DNA from: JACRNA01 sp964366335
GTDB taxonomy: Bacteria > Patescibacteriota > Microgenomatia > CAZETR01 > Amesbacteraceae
NCBI GenBank assembly: GCA_964366335.1
Contig: CAYITQ010000005.1
Location: 1-35,612, forward strand
DNA length: 35,612 nt
Direction of reading: 5' to 3'
Shown here in pieces: positions 20,881 through 28,822 of this stretch (position 1 is the stretch's first letter; each line of letters starts with the position of its first letter). The position numbers and the translations under genes are program-made. Below the pieces are notes generated by a model. It was given only the letters and a program-made list of their open reading frames with translations, was not told where the DNA came from and did no database searches.

Positions 20881-23427
20881 GTGAAGATTAAATATTTTTT
20901 TATCTCCGCTCTCGTTTTAATATTTACATCGATAACTCTTTTTAACTCCTCTTTAGCACAATCTTCGAATGAAATCTTTTCCACCTGGCAAACTAGTAGT
21001 AGTCTGCCATATCCACTTGCAAACTATCCATCCTTTGTTTATTTAGACCGTATATACGCAATAAATGGCTCTGCACAAACTGGAGCAAGTAAACAATCTG
21101 TAATATCTTCTGTTATAAATTCTGACGGATCACTTGTATCATGGAATAATATTAATGCTGATACACCAGACGCGTTAATACTCCATGCATCTGTCATTAA
21201 AGAAAACAAAATTTATGTTCTCGGGGGAAAAGTTGAACCTTCAGGGATAGGAAATTCAGTAAATTATGTATGGGTGGGAAATTTAAACAATGACGGCAGT
21301 ATTTCCAGTTGGACTACATTGAATCCGCTTCATAAGAAACTTTCCAAAGGAAAGGCGGTAATTGTCAATAATAGGATTTATTTTGTGGGCGGGGCAACAT
21401 GGACCAATGGTGGCAATCCGGTGCCATCTGACAGTGTTTATTTCGCCAGTATTAACGCCGATGGAACCATTGGTAACTGGCAGACAAGTACCGCCACTGG
21501 CTTACCCACTCTCCTTGGCCACGGATTAATTGAAGCTAACGGAAAAATTACTACTATTGGTGGCTCCACCAACTCCAACGAGACTCCCATCAACAAAACT
21601 TATTCAGCTACCGTCAATGCTGATGGCACATTAGGCAATTGGAGCGAAGGATCAAACTTGTTGCCAACAACCCTGCGCGATGGTGCCGCAGTAAAAATAG
21701 GCGCTTACGCCATCTATGTGGGCGGATATTCTGGTCAGTTTTCTAATAAAGTTTATTATTCCGCTATTGATAATAGCGGCAATTTAGGAGCTTGGACACA
21801 AAGTGGCAACAATCTGCCGATTGGCCATTGTTGCGGCAGTTTAGCTGTGTGGTACAACCGGCTCTATTTGTCTGGTGGCCACGACGGTTCGAATTATATC
21901 AATTCCGTTTATACCGCATCTACCACTGCTGTTTCCCCACCCCCCACTCCCACCCCCACTCCAACTCCTTTAACACCATTAGTAGTATTGCCAGGTATGG
22001 GAGGCAGTTGGAATTATGAGGCGATTGTGCATAATACAGCTGTGGCTGACACCAGCTGGACACTGACACCATTGATTACTGTCTACGACGGACTGATAAC
22101 GACTCTTAAAAATTCCGGTTACACCGAAGGGACAAATTTGTGGATTTATTATTACGACTGGCGCAAAAGTATTTCTGATACCGCAACTAATCTCGCAAGT
22201 TTTATCACTAGCAAAAATTTGACCAGTGTCAATCTCATTGGTCATAGTCAAGGGGGATTGATCGCACGAAAATACGCTCAAGATAATTCTTCTAAAATAA
22301 ATAAACTGGTAACTATTGCCAGTCCCCACTCCGGAGCATTACCTGCTTTCAAAATTTGGGAAGGAGCTGATTTTTCAGATCTGCCTGCTTGGCAGAATTT
22401 ATTAATCAAATTATATTTACGCATAAACCGTAAGTCATACAATAATGATGTCGCCACCATTCAAGCCAAATTTCCCAATTTGCAAAATATATTACCCACT
22501 TTTGAATATTTTAATTCAGGCAGTGGAACCAAGAGTAACTTCCTGGGAAATTTAAATTTTAATTCGTTGTATACCATTTCCGGCACGAATCTAAATACAC
22601 CAAAAATTTATAATATATCCTCGCGGGGAACTTTTGATAAACTGGCGGGAAAATGGGCCAATGGCAAACCGACCGGAGTTACAAACGCATCCGGTGATGG
22701 AACAGTACTCCTGACCAGTGGTCAGGTTACAAATGCATTGGAAAATTCGTCTCAAAGTGGTCAAGATCATCAAGTCATAGTTTCCAATTCAACGACCCTT
22801 GCCAAAATCCAAAGTATCCTGGGCATTTCCGGGACTGTTTCTACTTCTACCCAGGCCTCGCTGGCCAATGCCCTGATTATTACCGCGGCTTCGCCAGTGA
22901 ATTTTACGGTCACAACCCCAGCAAATGCCACACTTACACCAACTGAAAATTTATTGATCGTTAACAATCCGTCCGATGGCAATTATACTGTCAATATCAC
23001 TCCAAACGGCGCAGGTGGAGCTTATACTGTCTATTTTGGCAAGATCAAAGGGGTTGATTGGGCCTGGGAAGAAGCCTCTGACAATATTACCTCTGGAATC
23101 AAAACTCATGTTTTCGGAGTCCAAATGGCTCAAGCGGGATTGGGATCTACCCCCCTGACCAATGCTCTGTCGCACACCAACGATGCTCTGACAGCAGTCG
23201 GAAGCAATACTATTCTCAAGCAAGATGTCTTGCGCATCAAAAGCTATGTCAACGATCTAAATACCTCTGCAGCCCAAAAAATATCCGGTTTTGATCTGCG
23301 GGCCGGGAGATTATTTTCAACTATTGACACTCTGACCAATAAAGCCAAAAACACTTCTGTGACCGAATCTCTGCGTCTTCTAAAATCAGATGTGGAGCAA
23401 CTTCGCGGTGACCGCTTTGGCAATTGA
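20881..23427 (+). CDS. Exported Kelch-repeat plus lipase-like protein
   Basis: This 848-residue protein has a signal peptide (residues about 1-26, ending NSSLAQSS), then about six Kelch-like blades up to residue 345. Each has a hydrophobic strand with a glycine pair (IYVLGGK, IYFVGGA, ITTIGGS) and a repeat of D-G-S/T-I/L-x-x-W (NDGSISSW, ADGTIGNW, ADGTLGNW). A Pro-Thr linker spans about 350-365. An alpha/beta-hydrolase domain follows (about 366-660) with the nucleophile Ser456 in LIGHSQGGLIARK, Asp606 in ASGDGTVLL and His630 in DHQVIV, the order of lecithin:cholesterol-acyltransferase or lipase-like esterases. The tail is a beta domain and a helical stretch. The start is the GTG at 20881, not an upstream ATG. 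Likely a secreted or surface esterase on lipid or polymer. Confidence 0.83.
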   Translation: MKIKYFFISALVLIFTSITLFNSSLAQSSNEIFSTWQTSSSLPYPLANYPSFVYLDRIYAINGSAQTGASKQSVISSVINSDGSLVSWNNINADTPDALILHASVIKENKIYVLGGKVEPSGIGNSVNYVWVGNLNNDGSISSWTTLNPLHKKLSKGKAVIVNNRIYFVGGATWTNGGNPVPSDSVYFASINADGTIGNWQTSTATGLPTLLGHGLIEANGKITTIGGSTNSNETPINKTYSATVNADGTLGNWSEGSNLLPTTLRDGAAVKIGAYAIYVGGYSGQFSNKVYYSAIDNSGNLGAWTQSGNNLPIGHCCGSLAVWYNRLYLSGGHDGSNYINSVYTASTTAVSPPPTPTPTPTPLTPLVVLPGMGGSWNYEAIVHNTAVADTSWTLTPLITVYDGLITTLKNSGYTEGTNLWIYYYDWRKSISDTATNLASFITSKNLTSVNLIGHSQGGLIARKYAQDNSSKINKLVTIASPHSGALPAFKIWEGADFSDLPAWQNLLIKLYLRINRKSYNNDVATIQAKFPNLQNILPTFEYFNSGSGTKSNFLGNLNFNSLYTISGTNLNTPKIYNISSRGTFDKLAGKWANGKPTGVTNASGDGTVLLTSGQVTNALENSSQSGQDHQVIVSNSTTLAKIQSILGISGTVSTSTQASLANALIITAASPVNFTVTTPANATLTPTENLLIVNNPSDGNYTVNITPNGAGGAYTVYFGKIKGVDWAWEEASDNITSGIKTHVFGVQMAQAGLGSTPLTNALSHTNDALTAVGSNTILKQDVLRIKSYVNDLNTSAAQKISGFDLRAGRLFSTIDTLTNKAKNTSVTESLRLLKSDVEQLRGDRFGN
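22416..22443. repeat. Weak heptamer array in lipase domain
   Basis: TTTACGC, ATAAACC, GTAAGTC, ATACAAT in 7-base register, encoding LRINRKSYNN. On the opposite strand it reads similarly to the array at 13037 (both encode LYDLRFM in the non-coding frame). Confidence 0.4.
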
Positions 23428-23450
23428 CAATATTTTTAAAAGCGTATAAT
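23424..23450 (+). promoter_or_regulatory. Promoter of the small coiled-coil gene
   Basis: TTGACA (23424-23429), 15-base spacer (short), TATAAT (23445-23450), 9 bases, ATG at 23460. The first three bases of the -35 box are the TGA stop region of the preceding gene. Confidence 0.55.
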
Positions 23451-23459
23451 CTATGAAAT

Positions 23460-23669
23460 ATGTTAACCAAAAATGATTTAGACAAAATTGAAAAGCTGAT
23501 GGATTCAAAGTTTGATGAAAAATTGAAACCTATCAAGAAAGATTTGACAAAAGTCAGAAAGGATTTAGAGTTTGTAGTTGGAGTTTTGGATAAAGACAGA
23601 TGGAAATTGGAACAAAAATTCGACTCGCACGTATCCCATCCTCCCCGAGCTTTTGCCACTTTACCTTGA
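23460..23669 (+). CDS. Small helical/coiled-coil protein
   Basis: This 69-residue protein is charged and helical: MLTKNDLDKIEKLMDSKFDE, then KPIKKDLTKVRKDLEFVVGV, ending in FDSHVSHPPRAFATLP. Short heptad-rich proteins of this form, with a starting M-L-T-K-N-D, are frequent in CPR genomes; their role is unknown. No signal or membrane segment. A TATAAT lies 9 bases upstream of the ATG. The hairpin after the stop (TTGAAAGG-GGTT-CCCTTTCAA, about 23666-23686) may terminate it. Confidence 0.6.
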   Translation: MLTKNDLDKIEKLMDSKFDEKLKPIKKDLTKVRKDLEFVVGVLDKDRWKLEQKFDSHVSHPPRAFATLP

Positions 23670-23686
23670 AAGGGGTTCCCTTTCAA
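23666..23686 (+). terminator. Hairpin between small gene and ruvC
   Basis: TTGAAAGG-GGTT-CCCTTTCAA forms a stem overlapping the stop of the 69-residue gene. No clear T-run follows, so termination is only possible. Confidence 0.35.
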
Positions 23687-23705
23687 ACCTTGGTTTGGAA
23701 ACTTG

Positions 23706-23711
23706 TATAAT
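23706..23711 (+). promoter_or_regulatory. ruvCAB -10 box, 6 nt from ATG
   Basis: TATAAT (23706-23711), CAATTC, ATG at 23718. A weak TTCAAA lies 18 bases upstream (23682-23687). It would give a leaderless ruvC message. Confidence 0.65.
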
Positions 23712-23717
23712 CAATTC

Positions 23718-24212
23718 ATGATAATAATTGGAATTGATCCGGGGATAGCCAGAGTGGGATGGGGAGTCCTAAAAATAGAAATTTCAAATTCACAAATGAC
23801 AAATGTGGGGTGTTTTGAAACATCAAAATATGATCCACTAGACCAACGATTATTATCTATTTCTGAATTTCTGAAAGAATTATTCAACCAATATAAACCT
23901 GATTGCGTGGCCGTAGAACAATTATTTTTTGCCACCAACGCCAAGACGGCCATTACTGTAGGCCAAGCCCGCGGAGTAATTATATTGACAGCTTCCCAAG
24001 CTAATATTCCGACTTTTGATTACACTCCCCTCCAGGTAAAATTAGCTATCACTGGTTACGGCAAGGCCGATAAAAACCAAGTCCAGCAAATGGTCAAAAA
24101 TATATTAAAATTACCAGAGATTCCACAGCCCGATGACGCGGCGGACGCACTGGCTATTGCATTAACCCACGCTTTCTCTTATAAACTACAAAAGATAAAG
24201 GATAAATTATGA
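23718..24212 (+). CDS. ruvC: Holliday junction resolvase RuvC
   Basis: RuvC is a 164-residue endonuclease that cuts Holliday junctions during recombination repair. The four acidic catalytic residues are all in place: Asp7 (IGIDPG), Glu67 (CVAVEQLFFATN), Asp140 and Asp143 (PQPDDAADALAIALTH). A TATAAT ends 6 bases before the ATG at 23718, which gives the canonical N-terminus MIIIGIDPG. The segment EISNSQMTN is encoded by a weakly heptameric repeat (23779-23807). The stop overlaps the ruvA start as ATGA, so ruvC, ruvA and ruvB form one translationally linked operon. Confidence 0.96.
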   Translation: MIIIGIDPGIARVGWGVLKIEISNSQMTNVGCFETSKYDPLDQRLLSISEFLKELFNQYKPDCVAVEQLFFATNAKTAITVGQARGVIILTASQANIPTFDYTPLQVKLAITGYGKADKNQVQQMVKNILKLPEIPQPDDAADALAIALTHAFSYKLQKIKDKL

Positions 24213-24760
24213 TAGGCTACTTACAAGGCGAAATAAAATATACTAATCCGGATTCGATTATAATCTTAGTCAACAATGTGGGCTACAAAGTCTATGTAAC
24301 CAAATTGTTTCCCGTCGGATCCCAAGTCGAATTATTTATTCATACCCATGTCCGTGAAGATGCATTAAATTTATATGGCTTTGCATCTGCCTCTGATCTT
24401 CAAATGTTTGAGTGGCTAATATCCGTCTCGGGTATTGGCCCGAAGACTGCTCTTCTCGCCATGGCTGGCGGATCTTCACAAATTGCCAAAGCTATTGCTA
24501 CAGCGGATGTCAGTTTCTTTACTCAAATACCCCGACTGGGCAAAAAAAATGCTCAGAAAATTATCATTGAATTGAAAAATAAAATCGGCGGATTTTCTGA
24601 ACTTAATCTAGCAGACGATGAGTCAACTTCGGAAGCTGTTCTGGCTTTGCAATCTATGGGGTATACTCTAGCTGAAGCCCAAAAAGCAGTAAACGCAGTC
24701 GAACCTGCAGAGACAGTGGAAAAAACCATTAGAAAAGTCCTCAAATATTATGGACGATGA
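24209..24760 (+). CDS. ruvA: Holliday junction branch migration protein RuvA
   Basis: RuvA (183 residues) binds the four-way junction and loads RuvB. It has the N-terminal OB fold (MIGYLQGEIKYTNPDSIIIL, GYKVYVT), two helix-hairpin-helix motifs (ISVSGIGPKTALLAMAG and FTQIPRLGKKNAQKIIIELK) and the C-terminal RuvB-binding domain (EAVLALQSMGYTLAEAQKAV). Length and order are usual. It overlaps ruvC by 4 bases and ruvB by 11. Confidence 0.96.
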   Translation: MIGYLQGEIKYTNPDSIIILVNNVGYKVYVTKLFPVGSQVELFIHTHVREDALNLYGFASASDLQMFEWLISVSGIGPKTALLAMAGGSSQIAKAIATADVSFFTQIPRLGKKNAQKIIIELKNKIGGFSELNLADDESTSEAVLALQSMGYTLAEAQKAVNAVEPAETVEKTIRKVLKYYGR

Positions 24761-25709
24761 AGAACAATTATTAGTTTCTTTGCGGGCCCAAGTTTGGAAT
24801 GAGTTTGTGGGCCAACAAAAAATCAAAGACTCGCTCTATTTGGCCATTAAAGCGGCCAATCAAAGAAAAGAGGCTATGGAACATACCCTACTTTATGGCC
24901 CCCCGGGCTTGGGGAAAACTACTCTATCGCATTTGATTGCCAAAGAAAGGGGGGTGGCTATCAAAGTCACTTCCGGGCCCGCTATTGAACGTGCGGGAGA
25001 CTTGGCAGCCATTCTCACCAATCTCGAACCGCATGACATTTTGTTTATCGATGAAATACACAGACTGAGTAAGGTGGTGGAAGAGACTCTCTATCCGGCC
25101 ATGGAAGATTTTGCTCTAGATATTATTATAGGTAAAGGACCATCTGCCAAGACTCTGCGCCTAGATCTGCCACATATCACAATTATTGGAGCCACGACCA
25201 GAATTGGCATGATTTCGGCTCCTCTGCGGGACCGCTTTGGGATAGTCCACAGACTGGCTTATTATTCACCGGAAGAACTATCTCAAGTAATTTTGAATGC
25301 GGCCAAAAAATTACAAGTTAAAATTTCTCCTGAATTATCATTACAATTAGCCGTCAGATCGCGGGGAACTCCCAGAATTGCTCTGAAATTATTAAAACGG
25401 GTCCGCGATTATGCACAAGTCCATGAATCCGGAAATGTCACCGATTTGGTCTTGCAAAAAACCTTGGAGCTAGTGGAAGTGGATCACCAAGGATTAGATG
25501 ATTCGGACCGGAGAGTTTTGATTACTATCATCGAAAAATTTGGCGGAGGTCCGGTGGGTGTTGAGACACTGGCTGCGTCTCTGTCTGAAGATGTGGGAAC
25601 TATAGAAGAAGTCATCGAACCCTACCTCATGCAACTGGGCTTTCTAGTCCGCACCCCCCGCGGCCGGACAGTCACTCCCCTGGCCCTGAAGCATTTGAAT
25701 AAATCTTAA
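24750..25709 (+). CDS. ruvB: Holliday junction branch migration ATPase RuvB
   Basis: RuvB (319 residues) is the hexameric AAA+ motor of branch migration. Walker A GPPGLGKTT is at residues 50-58 and Walker B DILFIDEIH at 96-104. The sensor 1 and arginine-finger region reads TIIGATTRIGMISAPLRDRF, and the C-terminal winged helix ends GFLVRTPRGRTVTPLA. The N-terminus is shorter than in E. coli RuvB, which is common. Its start overlaps the ruvA end. tRNA-Val lies just after the stop on the opposite strand. Confidence 0.96.
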   Translation: MDDEEQLLVSLRAQVWNEFVGQQKIKDSLYLAIKAANQRKEAMEHTLLYGPPGLGKTTLSHLIAKERGVAIKVTSGPAIERAGDLAAILTNLEPHDILFIDEIHRLSKVVEETLYPAMEDFALDIIIGKGPSAKTLRLDLPHITIIGATTRIGMISAPLRDRFGIVHRLAYYSPEELSQVILNAAKKLQVKISPELSLQLAVRSRGTPRIALKLLKRVRDYAQVHESGNVTDLVLQKTLELVEVDHQGLDDSDRRVLITIIEKFGGGPVGVETLAASLSEDVGTIEEVIEPYLMQLGFLVRTPRGRTVTPLALKHLNKS

Positions 25710-25712
25710 TTG

Positions 25713-25785
25713 TGGTCGCATCAGGGCTCGAACCTGAGACCTCTCGAATGTGAATCGAACGCTCTACCAACTGAGCTATACGACC
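25713..25785 (-). tRNA. tRNA-Val (anticodon CAC)
   Basis: Acceptor GGTCGTA/TGCGACC, D-arm GCTC/GAGC, anticodon stem TTCGA/TCGAG with loop TTCACAT, T-arm TCAGG-TTCGAGC-CCTGA, discriminator A. No CCA is encoded. It is tail-to-tail with ruvB. Confidence 0.96.
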
Positions 25786-25826
25786 AAAAGATCAACTGGA
25801 CAAATTTTAACATAGTGGTCATAATA

Positions 25827-25832
25827 TATAAT
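25827..25832 (+). promoter_or_regulatory. lepB -10 box, 7 nt from ATG
   Basis: TATAAT (25827-25832) is followed by 7 bases and the ATG at 25840. The -35 region is AT-rich without a clear hexamer. Confidence 0.55.
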
Positions 25833-25839
25833 ATAGAAT

Positions 25840-26400
25840 ATGCAACGCGGATCAATTATTATTGACACACTCCAGCCGGTAGTCATGGCCTTTGCCGTAT
25901 TCATGATGATCTATTTGTTTTTGTTTCAACCTCATAAGGTGGACGGTAATTCAATGTACCCCCGGTTTCATGACAAAGAATATATTCTGACCGACAAACT
26001 TTCCTATAATACCGGCTCACCCAAGAGAGGTGAAGTCATTGTCTTTCACGCCCCACCTCCGGCGAATAGTGATTATATTAAGCGGATTATCGGTATGCCT
26101 GAAGAAACTATTACCCTCAAGGAAGGATATGTATATATCAATGATGAAAAATTACCCGAAGAATATCTTCCAAATGGCTTACTGACAAATCAAAAAAACT
26201 TTTTGAGAAACAATGTTCCTTACAAAATTCCACCCGGATATTACATGGTCTTCGGAGACAACCGCAATTACAGCTCGGATTCGCGTGAATTTGGGCCAAT
26301 TGCCCGTAAAGCGATCGTCGGTAAAGCTTGGGTCCGCTATTGGCCTCCGGCTGCCATGGGGATTATTCCTCACGAAAATTATCTGACAATTCCCAAATAG
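25840..26400 (+). CDS. lepB: Signal peptidase I
   Basis: Type I leader peptidase of 186 residues, which removes signal peptides outside the membrane. One N-terminal transmembrane segment (residues about 11-30) precedes the nucleophile Ser38 in DGNSMYPRF, the general base Lys81 in SDYIKRIIGMP, and the conserved FGDNRNYSSDSREFGPI box. It would process the exported proteins here, such as the Kelch-lipase protein. It is convergent with parB and their ends overlap by 22 bases. A TATAAT ends 7 bases before the ATG. Confidence 0.95.
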   Translation: MQRGSIIIDTLQPVVMAFAVFMMIYLFLFQPHKVDGNSMYPRFHDKEYILTDKLSYNTGSPKRGEVIVFHAPPPANSDYIKRIIGMPEETITLKEGYVYINDEKLPEEYLPNGLLTNQKNFLRNNVPYKIPPGYYMVFGDNRNYSSDSREFGPIARKAIVGKAWVRYWPPAAMGIIPHENYLTIPK

Positions 26401-27209
26401 ATTTTTTTAAGTCTCTCTTCCGTTTCCGCCAAGTCCCCTTTCAGTACTAGTGTTATCCGGGTTTCCACACGAGACCTGGTCAATTTAATCTGAGTCGTCC
26501 CCATAGCGGCCAATACTTTCTCTATTTCCCCCCGCATCCAGTCTACTTCTTCAGAAACTATATGCGGAGCAGGTCCGAAACTCAGGCCCTTTGGGGCATT
26601 ACCCATCTGTGAACGCATTCTTCGGGCTAAATCTTCAGTCCTTCTAACCGAAGCATGTTCCTTCAAAACTATTTTGTAAGCTTCCACTATGGCTTTAGGA
26701 TCTTCAATGGCAGCCAGGGCTCGGGCATGTCCTTCTGTAATAAGCCCTGTCAACAATCCATCTTTAAGGGCATCCGGCAACTCCAAGAGACGGAGTGAGT
26801 TACTGACATAAGACGGACTTTTACCAACCCTAAACGATATGTCATTATTGGTCAGTGCAAATTCATCCATCAATCTCCGAAAGGCTTTGGCCCGGTCTAT
26901 GGGATTAAGGTCTGAGCGTTGGACGTTCTCGACAATAGCCATTTCCAACATTCCTTGTGGAGTAGTCTCACGAATAATAGTCGGCACAGTCTTCAAGCCA
27001 GCCATTTTGGAAGCCCGCCAACGTCTCTCCCCGGCAATAATCTGATAACCGGCTGGAGTTTTGGCGATTACCAAAGGTTCCAAGACTCCGTGCTCACGGA
27101 TGGAATCAACCAAATCGACCAAAGATTCGGGAGACAATGTCCCCCGAGGTTGCAGGGGGTTAGGCTGAAGCTGATTGACGTCCAGATTGATGACTTGTTG
27201 TTCGTCCAT
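26379..27209 (-). CDS. parB: ParB-like chromosome partitioning protein
   Basis: ParB (276 residues) spreads on DNA from parS sites and acts in chromosome segregation. It has the N-terminal CTPase domain (QPNPLQPRGTLSPESL, QIIAGERRWRASKMAGL, ENVQRSDLNPIDRAKAFRRL), a helix-turn-helix (ISFRVGKSPSYVSNSLRLLE), the segment LITEGHARALAAIEDP and a C-terminal dimerisation-like region. The usual partner parA is not adjacent, and I see no canonical parS in the window. The start overlaps the rpmA stop (TAATG). Its 3' end overlaps lepB by 22 bases on the other strand. Confidence 0.93.
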   Translation of the reverse strand: MDEQQVINLDVNQLQPNPLQPRGTLSPESLVDLVDSIREHGVLEPLVIAKTPAGYQIIAGERRWRASKMAGLKTVPTIIRETTPQGMLEMAIVENVQRSDLNPIDRAKAFRRLMDEFALTNNDISFRVGKSPSYVSNSLRLLELPDALKDGLLTGLITEGHARALAAIEDPKAIVEAYKIVLKEHASVRRTEDLARRMRSQMGNAPKGLSFGPAPHIVSEEVDWMRGEIEKVLAAMGTTQIKLTRSRVETRITLVLKGDLAETEERLKKIYLGIVR

Positions 27210-27454
27210 TATGCTATAGTCACAAATTGCCGTCCAAGGCGGCGGATAAATTTAATTACTCCGTCAGAGACAGCATATAAAGTAAAATCGCGTCCTACTT
27301 TAACACCGGTCCCAGCATGAAAGCGAGTTCCATTCTGACGGACCAGAATATTTCCGATCTTAACTTTTTCTCCACCAAAAAGTTTAACACCTAAGCGTCT
27401 TCCTCTTCTATTTCCTTGTTGTCTGGTTGCACCACCAGCCTTCGTATGAGCCAT
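27209..27454 (-). CDS. rpmA: Ribosomal protein bL27
   Basis: bL27 (81 residues) is at the ribosomal peptidyl-transferase centre. The sequence MAHTKAGGATRQQGNRRGRR, with GGEKVKIGNILVRQNGTRFH following, is typical, including the glycine-rich start that reaches the P-site. No N-terminal extension of the kind cleaved in Firmicutes is present. It has its own strong promoter at the end of rplU and overlaps parB by 1 base (TAATG). Confidence 0.97.
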   Translation of the reverse strand: MAHTKAGGATRQQGNRRGRRLGVKLFGGEKVKIGNILVRQNGTRFHAGTGVKVGRDFTLYAVSDGVIKFIRRLGRQFVTIA

Positions 27455-27460
27455 TTTTCT

Positions 27461-27489
27461 AATTTACAATTATTTTCACAATCTGTCAA
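27461..27489 (-). promoter_or_regulatory. rpmA promoter (leaderless)
   Basis: On the minus strand TTGACA (27484-27489), 17-base spacer, TAAATT (27461-27466), 6 bases, ATG at 27454. The perfect -35 overlaps the 3' end of rplU. Confidence 0.75.
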
Positions 27490-27788
27490 GACTTGTGTGA
27501 AAATTTGATATCTTCAATAGATAATTTGGTATATTTTGCCCGAAATCCCATGACCCGGCGGTGCCTGGTCTTGGCTTTGAAAGTAGCAATTCTGATTTTG
27601 TCGCCTTTTGACTCACCTATTACTTTTGTCTTAACTACAGCCCCTTTGACTGTCGGGTTTCCTACTTGAACAGAGTCTCCGTCAATAATCATCAGAACGG
27701 AAGTGACATCCTGACCCAAATCCACCTCCAAAACGTCTCCTTTGGAGACCAGATATTGTGACTTGCCAATTAAAACTACCGCTTGCAT
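27486..27788 (-). CDS. rplU: Ribosomal protein bL21
   Basis: bL21, 100 residues, binds 23S rRNA in the large subunit. It starts MQAVVLIGKSQYLVSKGDVL and contains the conserved KTRHRRVMGFRAKYTKLSIE near the end. It lies before rpmA, the usual rplU-rpmA order. TATAAT (27796-27801, minus strand) ends 7 bases before the ATG, within the end of rodA, so it may also be transcribed separately. Confidence 0.96.
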   Translation of the reverse strand: MQAVVLIGKSQYLVSKGDVLEVDLGQDVTSVLMIIDGDSVQVGNPTVKGAVVKTKVIGESKGDKIRIATFKAKTRHRRVMGFRAKYTKLSIEDIKFSHKS

Positions 27789-27796
27789 GGGGTAAA

Positions 27797-28822
27797 TTAT
27801 ACCTTGTTCAAACGGATTTGGGAAGAGATAGACTGGACCAGACCAAAAGTAATCATTAGTGACACCAGAGATGACCCCCCATACGACAAAAACGGTAGGG
27901 TAATTCCGGTCACCGGCGCAATTCCTATATTCATTCCGATATTGACAAAAATCTGAAAGGTCAGCATTCCCAATACTCCTTGTAAATATAGCTTAGCCAC
28001 TGGATCTTCTGACAATATAAGTAATGTATAAAGCCGCCAGAGCATTACATAGTAGATTATCAGTATCAGAAGACTGCCGGCAAACCCAAGCTCCTCAGCC
28101 ATAGTTGCAAAAATAAAATCGGTATGGTATTCCGGTAAAAATCTAAGTTGTGACTGGGTTCCCCGCCCCAAACCCCGTCCCCACATGCCCCCAGATCCTA
28201 CGGCTATCACCGACTGGATTACATGATAGCCGGTATTAAGCGGGTCGGCATAGGGATTTATAAAAGTCGTCAGTCTGTCTTTTTGATAATCATGTAAAAA
28301 CAATCTTGCGGAAAGTCCCAATATTACAGCAGCTAAACCTGCCCAAAGAAATACTTTCTTTAATGAATATTTAGAAACAATCATCGTTACAATGCCTGCG
28401 GTGAGAACTAAAGTTGATCCGAGATCCGGCTGACGCCAAATCATCAATAGCGGTATTATCACGAAGAGCACATACCATTTTTTTATAGCCATAGCTACAA
28501 AAATCAGCAAGATTGGTTTGACTATCTCCGAAGTTTGAAGCAAGACCGGACCGAGAGTTATCCAACGGTAAGATCCGCGGATATAACTTCCGAATATCAC
28601 CGGTAATATCAATAGAATGACTGATATTACATATCCCCAGACCCAAAAAGCCATAAATATTTTGTGATCTACGATAGATACAAAAATCCATATTAATATT
28701 CCCAATATCACAAACCCCAGCTGATACCAAAAAAGTTCGAGCTCGACACTTCGCAAAATCAGAAGACCTAAACAGGATAATAAAATCACAGGTATTACCA
28801 ACCACCAGTCAATTCTTTTCAT
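27797..28822 (-). CDS. rodA: SEDS glycosyltransferase RodA
   Basis: RodA (341 residues) polymerises peptidoglycan glycan strands for cell elongation, with a class B penicillin-binding protein as partner. About ten hydrophobic helices are present. The signatures are NPYADPLNTGYHVIQSVIAV, GLGRGTQSQLRFLPEYHTDF (the catalytic Asp in HTDF), ATMAEELGF and PVTGITLPFLSYGGSSL. The HTDFIFA box and the lack of a divisome-specific tail favour RodA over FtsW. The partner PBP is not in the window. The ATG overlaps the ileS stop (TAATG). Confidence 0.9.
   Translation of the reverse strand: MKRIDWWLVIPVILLSCLGLLILRSVELELFWYQLGFVILGILIWIFVSIVDHKIFMAFWVWGYVISVILLILPVIFGSYIRGSYRWITLGPVLLQTSEIVKPILLIFVAMAIKKWYVLFVIIPLLMIWRQPDLGSTLVLTAGIVTMIVSKYSLKKVFLWAGLAAVILGLSARLFLHDYQKDRLTTFINPYADPLNTGYHVIQSVIAVGSGGMWGRGLGRGTQSQLRFLPEYHTDFIFATMAEELGFAGSLLILIIYYVMLWRLYTLLILSEDPVAKLYLQGVLGMLTFQIFVNIGMNIGIAPVTGITLPFLSYGGSSLVSLMITFGLVQSISSQIRLNKV

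Noticed and set aside
26379..27209. A parS site near parB
   Set aside because: I looked for the TGTTTCACGTGAAACA-type palindrome and saw none in the window.
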